From Nitrosomonas sp. (GTDB lineage Bacteria; Pseudomonadota; Gammaproteobacteria; Burkholderiales; Nitrosomonadaceae), in NCBI GenBank assembly GCA_016721865.1, contig JADKHF010000008.1, positions 62,001-126,000 on the forward strand: 64,000 nt of DNA. Reading direction: 5' to 3'. Position 1 is the stretch's first letter; the number at the start of each line of letters is the position of its first letter. The notes beneath the pieces are model-generated. The model searched no databases. It saw only the letters and a program-made list of their open reading frames with translations, and was not told the origin of the DNA. This document shows, piece after piece, positions 37,313-46,484 of this stretch. Both the position numbers and the translations under genes were made by a program.

Positions 37313-38220
37313 ATGACATCAGAATTTCCAGCGCAATTTGCGTGCAATTATCAATGTCTGCTCAATCGGTTGAAGTTGCACGGGATGCAGCCAAAAACCA
37401 TCGCACTGTATTCACACGGCGTACGTCGAGCCGGGGAATATTTTGATTATCGGATTGATGATTTGACCCGGCTTCAGTTAACCGATTATTTCGTCCATAT
37501 CGTCGATTCACTCTCCTGGAGTTCGCTCAAACATGACCTGTACGGGCTGAAGTTTTATTACGCCCAAGTATTGAATAAACCCTGGCCGGGCGCGGATCTG
37601 GTCAAACCGCCCAAGTCACACACACTGCCGGATATTATTACCGTGCCACAGGCCCAACAGATATTCATGGCCACGCGGGCACTCAGTTATCGCGTGTTTT
37701 TCTTCACCCTGTACAGCCTGGGTTTACGGCTGGGTGAAGGCTTGCGTTTGCAAATCGGGGATATTGATGCGGACCGGATGCGGGTGCAAGTGCGAAACGC
37801 CAAAGGCAATCGAGACCGCTTTGTCCCGTTGCCGGAGAACACCTTGCAGATATTGCGCCGTTTCTGGCAGACCCACCGCAACCCCGCATTGCTCTTCCCT
37901 AACCGTAAGTGCGGACTCAAAAAAGCCCACCTGGCCACCACCCCGCTGGATCGTGGTGGCATCCAGACCACCTTGCGCCAGGTCACCCGCGATTGCGGTT
38001 TAAAAAAAGAATTACGCCACACAGTTTGCGCCATTCCTATGCCACCCACCTGATCGAAGCAGGCGTCGACCTGCTGGAAGTGCAAAGAATCCTCGGGCAT
38101 CAATCCATCCTCACCACCATCCGTTACACCCACCTCACCGACCATACCAAAGATAATGCCGCAGACCGCATCAATGCGCTGATAGGTCAGATATCAATCG
38201 GCTGGGGGAACGTCCAATGA
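37313..38220 (+). CDS. Tyrosine recombinase of the IS91-type element (frameshifted near 38005)
   Basis: A site-specific integrase of about 302 residues. The N-terminal SAM-like core-binding region occupies about 1-100. The catalytic domain shows the arginine of LGLRLGEGLRL, then HSLRHSYATHL (H-x-x-R), LGHQS and the tyrosine in TTIRYTHL. One A is missing in the run at 38002-38008: the first frame stops at 38053 with an unrelated tail, and the other continues the catalytic boxes to TGA 38218-38220. Such integrase genes accompany a subset of IS91 elements. It overlaps the transposase start by 4 nt (ATGA). Confidence 0.85.
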
Positions 38221-39296
38221 TCCGGCTGGCACACATTGTTGACAACTATGCAGCCGAGCTTATCGCGCAACATGGCCATCGCTTGTTACCCAGCCAATTG
38301 GCGGCGTTGAGTGCCTTTCGAATTTGTCGCAGCAGCATGAGCCACAAGATACAACTTGCCTGTGATGACTGTCAGGAACAAAGCTATCTGCCGCACTCCT
38401 GTGGACATCGCCATTGCCCGCACTGCCAGGCGCACGAGTCGCAACGCTGGATAGACCAGCAGTTGCAAAAGCTGATTCCCGGCAATTACTTCATGGTGAC
38501 GTTCACCTTGCCCGCCCAGTTCCGTAAGCTTGCCTGGCAGCATCAGCGCGTGATGTATGACTTGATCACCCGCAGTGCGTGGGAGACCGTCAGCACCTTC
38601 AGCCGGAATGACAGAAAACTGCGCGGCACCACGGGTGCTGTAACGGTGCTGCACACCCACAACCGCCGGCTGGATTATCACCCGCATGTACACTTGGTGA
38701 TGCCATCCGCCGCGTTCGACAACAAATGGCGTCTGTGGCGCAATAAAGACGGAGGTTATCTGTTTGACCACAAAGCGCTGGCGAGAGTGTTCCGGGCCAA
38801 AATGCTGGCGGGCATCAAACAGGCGGGATTAAAACTGCCCAGGCAATATCCAGAAAAATGGGTGGTGGATTGCAAAGCGGTGGGTTCGGGGCAGAAGGCA
38901 TTGGTGTATCTGGGACGGTATTTGTATCGCGGGGTATTGCCCGAGAAGAACATCGTTGCAAACCGCGATGGCAACGTCACGTTCCGCTACCAGAACAGCG
39001 AAACCCGCAAGATGGAAACCCGCACTCTCAGCGGCGTGGCATTCCTGCGCCTGATCCTGCAACACATTTTGCCCAAAGGTTATCGCCGCGCCCGCAACTT
39101 CGGCTTTCTGCATCCCAACAGCAAACTGATCCCACTGGTGCAACTGATCAAACGTGTCGTGCTCCCCCCACCGCAACCACGCCCGGTGATACGATGCAAA
39201 TGTTGTGGCGGGGTGATGAAGATTGTCCGTACCCGTATCAAAATATTCACCCACCGATTACGGACTCTTGCGTCAAACAGGGAGATGGCCACGTAA
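38217..39296 (+). CDS. tnpA: IS91-family transposase (Y2 HUH)
   Basis: A 359-residue rolling-circle transposase. The N-terminal zinc finger has CDDC and CGHRHCPHCQ (about residues 44-65). The HUH metal-binding motif is in YHPHVHLVMP (about 152-161), and the tyrosine-bearing helix is VYLGRYLYRGVL (about 228-239). A C-terminal CKCCGG finger is also visible. The frame is intact, so the element could be active if the recombinase frame is also intact. It starts within the end of the recombinase gene. Confidence 0.92.
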   Translation: MIRLAHIVDNYAAELIAQHGHRLLPSQLAALSAFRICRSSMSHKIQLACDDCQEQSYLPHSCGHRHCPHCQAHESQRWIDQQLQKLIPGNYFMVTFTLPAQFRKLAWQHQRVMYDLITRSAWETVSTFSRNDRKLRGTTGAVTVLHTHNRRLDYHPHVHLVMPSAAFDNKWRLWRNKDGGYLFDHKALARVFRAKMLAGIKQAGLKLPRQYPEKWVVDCKAVGSGQKALVYLGRYLYRGVLPEKNIVANRDGNVTFRYQNSETRKMETRTLSGVAFLRLILQHILPKGYRRARNFGFLHPNSKLIPLVQLIKRVVLPPPQPRPVIRCKCCGGVMKIVRTRIKIFTHRLRTLASNREMAT

Positions 39297-39547
39297 CGCA
39301 ACACACACCGTCAACCTGCCGGACTCGGCAGGCACGGGCGCACTCGCCCTGCAAAAGGGTGAAATCAGGTGAAAACGCATCAAGAATGGCAGGTTGAGCA
39401 GAATAAGTTGCTGCAATGGCAACTTTTAGCGGTGGGATTTGGGGTATGACGTGCATAGGACCCGATGCCACCGCACCGATCAGAGAGATATTTCCATAAC
39501 AAGCAGGATCATGGCAGCCCCACCGGGCTTGTCCAACAAACGGTTCA

Positions 39548-39577
39548 GATTGTGGCTCGCTTCGCGATCACAATCTA
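39548..39577. repeat. Subterminal hairpin of the IS91-type element
   Basis: AGATTGTG and CACAATCT form an 8-bp stem around a 14-nt loop, ending about 19 bp inside the element's right boundary at 39596. HUH elements carry such hairpins near the termination/cleavage end. It is not explained by any coding sequence. Confidence 0.6.
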
Positions 39578-39596
39578 ACCTTACTCGTTAAGTTTG

Positions 39597-40286
39597 CAAG
39601 TCGGCAAGCTGGGTTTGACCAAACTGAATGTGATCAATAATATACCCGGCGCTTTTGGTATCTTTAGAAAATCTTTTCTTCAACAAATCGGAGGGTGGAA
39701 TACGGGTACTGCTGAAGATCTCGATTTAACGCTGCGTATCAAGCAATATCAAGGGCGCTATCCGCAACTTCGGTTTGAATATGAGCCCGGTGCCGTATCG
39801 CATACCGATGCACCTGAAACATTCAGTGATTTTCTAAAACAGCGACTAAGATGGGACGGCGATCTCTGGTATACCTATGCGCATAAACACAAACAAGGTA
39901 TTTCTGCAACAATCATGGGTTGGGGTAATTTTATTTTTATACTCTGGTACGGCATCCTGTTTCAGATCATTATGCCTTTTACCATTGTGCTCTATATGAT
40001 TTATATGGCAGCCACTCAACCTTTGCCGTTTTTTTTAGCCAGCATGGTATTTGTCTATCTTTTCTATTTATGCCTGACACTGGTTCAATTTGTTTTATAT
40101 CTTGCAGTCCTTTCGGATAGAAAATGGGAAGATTGTAAAGCCTCTCTGGTATTGCCTATTTATCCATTATTTCTGTTTACGGCTCGACTCTGGAGTGCGG
40201 TTGCTCTTCTTAATCAAATGTTCAACAAAGGCCACTTGGATTCTGCCATGGCACCATGGTGGGATCTTAAGAAGGGTAAACAATGA
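39597..40286 (+). pseudogene. Processive GT2 glycosyltransferase, 3' part (after IS91-type insertion)
   Basis: The C-terminal half of the disrupted synthase. GAFGIFRKS and TAEDLDLTLRI give the acceptor-site ED motif, and QRLRWDGDLW is the QxxRW motif that marks processive beta-glycosyltransferases. At least three transmembrane segments follow (IMGWGNFIFILWYGILF and two more). The frame reopens at a TTG formed at the element edge (39594-39596) that lacks a ribosome-binding site, so the piece is probably untranslated. Its stop TGA overlaps the next ATG by 4 nt (ATGA at 40283-40286). Confidence 0.8.
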
Positions 40287-42472
40287 AGATTTTCTGGTGC
40301 CTTCTACAGATACTTTTCGTTTTGCTGCCTGCCAGTGCCGGGGCAGAGGTCAGAACACTTGCGGATTTTAATTCGTATTTGGATCAAGCAGCTTCAGTTC
40401 TGAAGACACAGGCAGATCTTGAGGCGCAACGCTTTCATTTGCAGGCTAACGAAGCACAGAAGGGTTGGGAGGTTTTTGGCGGAGTATCAGGAGGTTATCA
40501 AAAGAGCCCCTATGCCAGGGAGGGTTTCGGCTACTTTTTTGACCCCATGGCTCGCATCGGTTTGCGCTACCCCTTGCTGGGTAGTGCAGAAAGACAGGAT
40601 CGTGCGATTAATGATGCAGAAGCCCAAGTGAAAATTGAAAATATTCGTCATGAATGGAGTAAAAGATTAGCTGCACTTTTTATGGAAGAGAATTACGCGG
40701 CTTATTGGAGCGCAGAGAAAATGCTGGCGCTGAATGATGCCTACATCCATCTACGCAATGCAGGCATCGAACAAACATTGCGCCAGAGACATGAAACGGG
40801 ATTGCTGCTCATGTCAGAATATTTCGAGTTTCTCTCTGCTTTTGAGCAGGCAGAGCGTGTGCGATTAGAGCTTATCAACAACAAGGAGCAAGCACTGATC
40901 AGGCTGGCACATTTAACGAATACTTCCGTTGCGCCTTTTGAAGCAATCAAGCCCAGGTTAAACGAGCTAACAAGCAGCTTAACTTATGATATCAAGCAGC
41001 TTGATTTGGAGATTCTGCAGACTCAAATTGATAATTTACGCATGAACAGGGAAACACAAAACTGGCAAGGCATAGATTCTGATTTCTCAGTCGTTGCATT
41101 TGGCGGGCCTGCGATACCGCATCCTTCTCCTGAATCTATGCAATGGGGTTATGGGGGAGCTGCAGGGTTTAATTTCAGGATGCCGCTCGAAATCGTTAGC
41201 TATCGGAAAAATGAGCAATCCCGTTTAAACAGTCAGATCATTAGCTTTCAGTCTGAATATACGCGCCGGGATCAGGAACTTAGTCTTGAGTTTCAATCTA
41301 TGCTAGGGCGTTATCAACAGCTCATGCAACAAATTAAATTTCAGCAAACCCGGCTTGATGCAGCCCGCGAATCTGTGCGGGAGCGGTATTTGCGTCTGCA
41401 CGCATTGGATGGGGATGTTCTTGAAAAATATATTCAAGCTATCAATACTTATTACCGGACTGCCATTGAATACGTGGAAGCGGAGGCTGAGCAATGGAAG
41501 CTGCATGTTCGTTTGCGGCAATTTATTTCTACGCCTAACAGCACGGGCGCAGCCGCAGCCGCTCGTTCGGAAACTGATCTGGTTGGAATGCTTGAACCGT
41601 TGAAGAAAGCTGACCAGTTTCTGGAAAAGCGAATAGCGAAAGAAACAAAGCCACTGAAAGTAACCCATGCGAACGATCAATCTACGGTAAGCCGATCTAA
41701 TCCAACATCAATGCGTTTCTCAGTTTATGTATGGAATTATGACGATGTTGTGAGTCAGCCTGGATTTTTGGAGAAAAGCCAGTCCATGGGGATAAACCGC
41801 ATCTTACTGTCTTTAAATGAAAAACAAATTGCTTCGGTTGCTTCTAATCCCTCCGCATTAAATAAATTCTTGCAAGATGCCAGGCATCGGGGCGTAAAAA
41901 TTGAATTGTTGCTGGGTGATCCAGACTGGATTCTTCCGCAACAGCGTATGCGGTTGGTGGAAATTATCAAGCGATTAAAACCTGTTAATTTTGAGGGATT
42001 GCATCTTGATATTGAACCCGATCAGCTTGCCGGAGAATTAGCTGGAAAAAATAAGCTGGAAGAATTTATAGAAACAATCCGCCAGGCTGCCAGTATTTCT
42101 CTCTGGCCGGTTGCAATGAGTATTCATCCCCGTTATCTGGCGAAAGAAACATCCTTTGATTTATGTATACCCTGTCAATTGAGAGAGAGCGGTGTAAAAG
42201 AAATCACGGTAATGTATTACTCTATGAATTTAAACAGTATTGCGATGACAATGAAATCGGCAATGCAACAGTATCCAGAGCTCAAGTTTAGTCTTGCTCA
42301 GAGCCTGGAGCCTGAATTATGTGTAGAAAACAGCTATGCACATAAGCCACAAGCATTTTTTAGGAACGCAATGCAACAACTTCATAATCATTTGCGGGTC
42401 TTGAATTTTAATGGACTGGTCATTCAATCATGGAAAGATTGGGAAATATATACGCATGAAAATCCGCTTTAA
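40283..42472 (+). CDS. TolC-type outer-membrane protein fused to a glycosidase-like barrel
   Basis: A 729-residue protein. A signal peptide (cleavage near SAGA/EVR, residue 22) precedes an outer-membrane-efflux (TolC-like) region of about 25-430 with long coiled-coil heptads and two internal repeats. A linker (about 430-470) leads to a C-terminal domain (about 475-729) with the pattern of a TIM-barrel glycoside hydrolase: FEGLHLDIEPDQL contains DIEP, as in GH18-like folds, followed by AMSIHPRYL and VMYYSMN. I know no standard family with this fusion. It overlaps the GT2 stop by 4 nt and the HlyD-type gene by 17 nt. Inferred role: an outer-membrane channel for a nascent polysaccharide, with attached trimming or lysis activity. 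Confidence 0.7.
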   Translation: MKIFWCLLQILFVLLPASAGAEVRTLADFNSYLDQAASVLKTQADLEAQRFHLQANEAQKGWEVFGGVSGGYQKSPYAREGFGYFFDPMARIGLRYPLLGSAERQDRAINDAEAQVKIENIRHEWSKRLAALFMEENYAAYWSAEKMLALNDAYIHLRNAGIEQTLRQRHETGLLLMSEYFEFLSAFEQAERVRLELINNKEQALIRLAHLTNTSVAPFEAIKPRLNELTSSLTYDIKQLDLEILQTQIDNLRMNRETQNWQGIDSDFSVVAFGGPAIPHPSPESMQWGYGGAAGFNFRMPLEIVSYRKNEQSRLNSQIISFQSEYTRRDQELSLEFQSMLGRYQQLMQQIKFQQTRLDAARESVRERYLRLHALDGDVLEKYIQAINTYYRTAIEYVEAEAEQWKLHVRLRQFISTPNSTGAAAAARSETDLVGMLEPLKKADQFLEKRIAKETKPLKVTHANDQSTVSRSNPTSMRFSVYVWNYDDVVSQPGFLEKSQSMGINRILLSLNEKQIASVASNPSALNKFLQDARHRGVKIELLLGDPDWILPQQRMRLVEIIKRLKPVNFEGLHLDIEPDQLAGELAGKNKLEEFIETIRQAASISLWPVAMSIHPRYLAKETSFDLCIPCQLRESGVKEITVMYYSMNLNSIAMTMKSAMQQYPELKFSLAQSLEPELCVENSYAHKPQAFFRNAMQQLHNHLRVLNFNGLVIQSWKDWEIYTHENPL

Positions 42473-43512
42473 TCAACCAGAGCAAAGAATCCCGAATGAC
42501 GACCGGGGCATACGTATTCAGTATGGAGAAGCCAAACGTCCCAGAAAACCGTGGCGATGGTATTTGATCTTAATCGTCTCCAGCCTGCCTTTGTTGTATC
42601 TGATTGGATTGGTATTGCAGGAGTTGTTAATTGTCAAAGCGGACGGGCGTATTACGGTACCTCATGTCACCGTACGGGCATCGGTGGATGGATATGTGAA
42701 GCAGGTATTCGTCGAATCCCTGCATACGGTGACAGAAGGTGAAGAACTGGCTACATTGGAGAATTTGCCACTGAAGGATAGTTTCCGGCGGCTAACAACT
42801 GAAATCAACTTTTTGAATGAGGAAAAAAATAAGCTACAACTTCAGTCCGGCAATACTACCTTGCAATCTATGCCGCTGTTGAAGTTTGCTCAGGAACAGG
42901 AAAAATTCTATCAAAATCGTTTGCATCAATATGAATCGTTATTCCAAGCAGGGCGCGGCCACACAAGCAGAAGTTGCAACAGCACGTAATCAATATCATG
43001 GTGCTCTTGAGAATTTAGTGCTGCATGGACGATCACAACGCCGGGACCAGGGGTTTCCTGCGGAAATTTTTCAGACGGCGAACCGGATTAGTCAGTTAAG
43101 CTTGGAGCTGGAGCAAATTAAGGCTCAGAAGGAACAATTGCTTCTTAAAGCACCGGCAGGAGGATTAATCACAGAATTATTTGTACAGCCCGGAGAATAT
43201 CTGGGGCGGGGCCAACCGTTATTAGATATTATCTTCCCTGAGAAAGCATATATCAGCGCATTTATTCCTCCGAAATATCTGAATTATGTGGTAATTGATC
43301 ATGTTGTTACGGTAACTCTGCCCAACGGGGAAACTGCTAAGGCACGAATTTCCTCTATTCCAGGAGTGATGCAAAAAACACCGGTAGACGGCATTAATTT
43401 ACTGGAATACCCTCGATCAGCCATATTGGCTCACATGGAGTTTATCAATCCGGTAGAAACACCTTTAATTAATGGAATTCCGGTTGATATCCGATTTCAC
43501 TTTTTTCAGTGA
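42456..43512 (+). CDS. HlyD-family membrane-fusion adaptor (frameshifted near 42955)
   Basis: A periplasmic adaptor of about 352 residues. A transmembrane helix (WYLILIVSSLPLLYLIGLVL, about 35-54) follows a basic cytosolic tail. The biotinyl-lipoyl half GYVKQVFVESLHTVTEGE leads to a coiled-coil hairpin (about 110-200), then the second half LLLKAPAGGLITELFVQPGE and a beta-barrel region. ATG 42456 overlaps the preceding gene. Near 42950-42958 the frame shifts (FQAG then AATQAEVATARN in the next frame). The pairing with a TolC-type protein and a GT2 synthase, without an ABC transporter, points to export of a polymer made by the synthase. This inference depends on the cluster. Confidence 0.78.
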
Positions 43513-43542
43513 CCAAGTAAATTTAGAGGTGCACTTAAGCTG

Positions 43543-44376
43543 TTAAGTTTTACGTTTTGCGTAAAGGCAAATCAGATCGCAGGCGATATGTGCAGCGGCC
43601 AGTGCAGTGATTTGGCCGTGATCATAGGCAGGAGCTACTTCAACGATATCCATGCCGATCAGATTGAGCCCGGTAAAGCCACGAATGATCGCCAATGCCT
43701 GAGCAGTCGACAGTCCGCCGCAAACCGGTGTGCCGGTACCGGGCGCAAAGGCTGGATCCAGGCAATCAATATCAAACGTGAAATAAGCGGGACGGTCGCC
43801 GACAATGCGTTCAACCTCCGCAATCACTGCATCCGTGCCATGTCGATGCACCCAGGTGGCATCCAGAATGTGGATACCCATGAAATCATCGTTCCATGTG
43901 CGGATGCCGATTTGCACCGAGTGTCTGGGGTCAATCAATCCGTCTCTAATCGCTTTATAGAACATTGAGCCATGATTTAGCGAACTGGGCGAGTCGTCTG
44001 ACCAGGTATCGCTATGCGCATCAAAATGGATCACCGCGAGTATCGTCATCGGGTTGTGTACGTCGAGATAGCAATCGCCATAATCAATCACCGCCAGATT
44101 CTCGAATGGATCAAATCCCCATGGATAAGGTTTTAATGAAACAACTTCCGCCGATGCCAGGCGGATTGCCTGCGGACCGAAACGTGCGCCCGGGCGGTAG
44201 GTTACAGCCAGATCGAATGGGATGCCGCTGATCACCAGCTCAGCGCCGGTCAGATCCTTGCTGTAATTGCGGCGCATGAAAGAAAGCACACCCGAGAAAG
44301 TCGGTTCACGCAGCATCCCATAGGGATTGTCGCGTGCTATGGCACCATCGATATTAATTTGGCTGTCGTTCGTCAT
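43543..44376 (-). CDS. speB: Agmatinase-like ureohydrolase with an internal deletion
   Basis: An agmatinase-type protein (agmatine to putrescine and urea) of 277 residues, shorter than the usual ~305-320. The C-terminal manganese-binding motifs HFDAHSD and TFDIDCLDPAFAPGTGTP are intact. Between YLDVHNPMTI and LAVIHFDAH about 35-40 residues are missing, without a frame change, at about 44045 on the plus strand. The missing part should contain the first metal motif GGDH and its conserved histidine. The enzyme would then lack one manganese ligand, so it is either inactive or the deletion is an assembly collapse. ATG 44376; the gene stands alone, convergent with the HlyD-type gene. Confidence 0.8.
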   Translation of the reverse strand: MTNDSQINIDGAIARDNPYGMLREPTFSGVLSFMRRNYSKDLTGAELVISGIPFDLAVTYRPGARFGPQAIRLASAEVVSLKPYPWGFDPFENLAVIDYGDCYLDVHNPMTILAVIHFDAHSDTWSDDSPSSLNHGSMFYKAIRDGLIDPRHSVQIGIRTWNDDFMGIHILDATWVHRHGTDAVIAEVERIVGDRPAYFTFDIDCLDPAFAPGTGTPVCGGLSTAQALAIIRGFTGLNLIGMDIVEVAPAYDHGQITALAAAHIACDLICLYAKRKT

Positions 44377-44589
44377 GTTTCTGACCTTCCGTAATTGGAT
44401 GCGCCGGATTTCTTTCCTGAATATCTTCTGCTGTAGACAATCTCAAGCATCAATCCAGCATGATAATATGAATGACTGGAACAGATTCAATATTTTGTTA
44501 CGAAGTTGAAGACCCGCCCAATGGATATTTGCAACAGGATGCAGTTATAATGAGCTGCGTTTATAAAACTTGTGTGTTAAAACTACGCT
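44377..44589. other. Divergent intergenic region between speB and rlpA
   Basis: About 213 bp with no recognisable gene. It carries promoters for the two divergent genes. Confidence 0.35.
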
Positions 44590-45093
44590 ATGCAGCAATC
44601 AGATTATCGCAAGCATATTGGTGTAATAATACTGACCGTCGGCATGATCAGCGGTTGTGCATCGATGTTTTCCGATACTCCGCAGCGCTCAACAGAAATA
44701 CGTGGCCAGCGCGCCCCTAATCTTACCGCACCCTACAATAGGCCTTATAAGGTGCAGGGAGTAACCTACTACCCAATGCGATCAGCTGCCGGATACCGGG
44801 AAGTCGGCCATGCGTCTTGGTATGGCTCGGAATCGGGCAATCGCACTGCCATGGGGACACGTTTTGTTCCGCATGGTTTAACTGCCGCCCATAAGACGCT
44901 GCCGTTGCCCTCCAAAGTCAGAGTCACCAACCTGCACAATGGCCGCCATGTCGATGTCCTTGTCAATGATCGGGGTCCTTTCAAGAAGGACAGAATCATC
45001 GACTTATCTCACGGCGCCGCAAGAAAAATCGGCCTGCATGGGGTAGCCAAAGTCAGAATTGAACATCTCGACGATAAAATCAGCCAGAAGTAA
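44590..45093 (+). CDS. rlpA: RlpA-family septal-ring lipoprotein
   Basis: A 167-residue lipoprotein. The signal sequence IGVIILTVGMISGC ends in a cysteine lipobox. The double-psi beta-barrel domain (about 70-160) contains GHASWYGSE, the acid residue of NDRGPFKKDRIIDLS and SHGAARKIGL, conserved in RlpA lytic transglycosylases. The C-terminal SPOR domain of E. coli RlpA is absent, so septal targeting would need another route; short SPOR-less RlpA proteins are common. An AACTACGCT leader precedes ATG 44590. The downstream LolC gene starts 143 bp later. Confidence 0.86.
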   Translation: MQQSDYRKHIGVIILTVGMISGCASMFSDTPQRSTEIRGQRAPNLTAPYNRPYKVQGVTYYPMRSAAGYREVGHASWYGSESGNRTAMGTRFVPHGLTAAHKTLPLPSKVRVTNLHNGRHVDVLVNDRGPFKKDRIIDLSHGAARKIGLHGVAKVRIEHLDDKISQK

Positions 45094-45235
45094 ATTACTG
45101 GGTTGTTGTGCGAAAATAGAGCAACCAAGTGCGGGAAGGCTTTAATTTTGCGCTAACAATTTTCTGATTATTTGTTAAGCCTTGCTTAAATGTGGCAAAC
45201 TTCGCAGTTGAACTTATTACGGGTCTATTAAATTC

Positions 45236-46484
45236 GTGTCCCCTTATGAACTTTTCATTGGTTTGCGCTATACGCGCGCCAAAAAACGCAATCATTTCAT
45301 CTCGTTTATTTCATTAATTTCTCTGATGGGCATCACGCTGGGGATGACGGCGCTCATTACGGTCATGTCGGTCATGAATGGTTTCCAGAAAGAAGTGCGT
45401 ACCCGGATTCTGGGCGTCGCTTCGCATGTTCAGATCGGCAGCATGCATGGCAATCTGAGTCATTGGCAACAAACTGCAGAAGAAGCAGTCAAGCATCCAT
45501 TGGTAGAAGCTGCCGCACCTTATGTCAATGCACAAGGTATGCTGTCACACAATCAGGTGGTGCAAGGGGTCATTGTGCGCGGCATTCTGCCAACGATGGA
45601 GGACAAAGTGGCCGATTTTGCAAAAATGATGGTCAGTGGTGAGCTGGATCATCTGGTGCCGGGTGAATTTGGCATTGTCATCGGCATGGAACTGGCACGA
45701 TCTATGGGTACTTTCGTCGGCGACAAGATTGTCTTGATTTCACCGCAAGGGCAAGTCACGCCCGCGGGAATTTTGCCCCGGCTGAAACAATTTACCGTAG
45801 TGGGTATCTTTGAAGCTGGGCATTTTGAATATGACTCCGGACTGGCTCTGATTCACATGTTCGATGCGCAGAAACTTTATCGCATGGAAAACGATGATGT
45901 TTCCGGCGTGCGTCTAAAGCTGAAGGATTTGTTTCTGGCACCCCAGGTTGTTCAGGAATTACCTGCGATGCTGACGATCGACAGCTTTATCAGCGACTGG
46001 ACAAAACAGCATGCCAATTATTTTCGTGCAATTCAGATCGAGAAACGCATGTTGTCGTTGATTCTCGCATTGATTATTGCGGTCGCGGCATTCAATATTG
46101 TTTCCACATTGGTGATGGCGGTTACCGACAAGGAATCGGATATCGCAATTTTAAGAACCCTCGGCGCAAGCCCGCGCAGCATTATGAAGATATTTATTGT
46201 CCAGGGGACGTTTATTGGCGTTTTTGGCACTATTCTGGGGGTGGCGGGTGGAATGCTGTTAGCCTACAACGTGGGTGAGGTGGTGGCATTTATTGAAAGT
46301 GTATTCCAGGTCCAGTTTCTTGTCGCGAGAAATTTATTACATCAGCACGATCCCAACCGATCCGCAAATGGCGGATATTACTACCGTTGCTGTGACCTCG
46401 TTTATCCTCAGTCTGCTGGCAACGATTTATCCCAGCTACCGTGCATCCAAAGTTAATCCGGCGGAGGCGTTACGCTATGAATGA
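45236..46484 (+). CDS. lolC: Lipoprotein-releasing ABC transporter permease LolC (frameshifted near 46319)
   Basis: An integral permease of about 415 residues of the LolCDE complex, which extracts outer-membrane lipoproteins from the inner membrane. The first transmembrane helix (FISFISLISLMGITLGMTALITV) precedes a large periplasmic domain (about 48-265), and three more helices follow at the C-terminus. The conserved ILRTLGASPRSIMKIF cytosolic coupling segment is at about 304-319. The start is GTG 45236. Near 46319 an extra base shifts the frame: the correct continuation is REIYYISTIPTDPQ and the end PAEALRYE, with TGA 46482-46484. This single-permease arrangement can correspond to a LolF-type homodimer. 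Confidence 0.9.

Larger units (their letters stand above)
37209..39596 (+). mobile_element. IS91-family element with accessory tyrosine recombinase, 2388 bp
   Basis: The element carries a tyrosine-recombinase gene and an IS91-type Y2 HUH transposase gene overlapping by 4 nt. Its limits follow from the broken glycosyltransferase gene: the left side ends ...TTGAACGAA (37208) and the right side resumes CAAGTCGGC (39597). IS91 elements insert next to GAAC/CAAG tetranucleotides without target duplication, and here CAAG flanks the right end and no duplication is seen. A subterminal hairpin is present near the right end (39548-39577). Confidence 0.85.

Noticed and set aside
37023..37313. A separate gene overlapping the end of the GT2 5' part
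   Set aside because: It is the true continuation of the GT2 frame after an indel (LVTRLQSLEYMLNE) and then runs into the IS91-type element.
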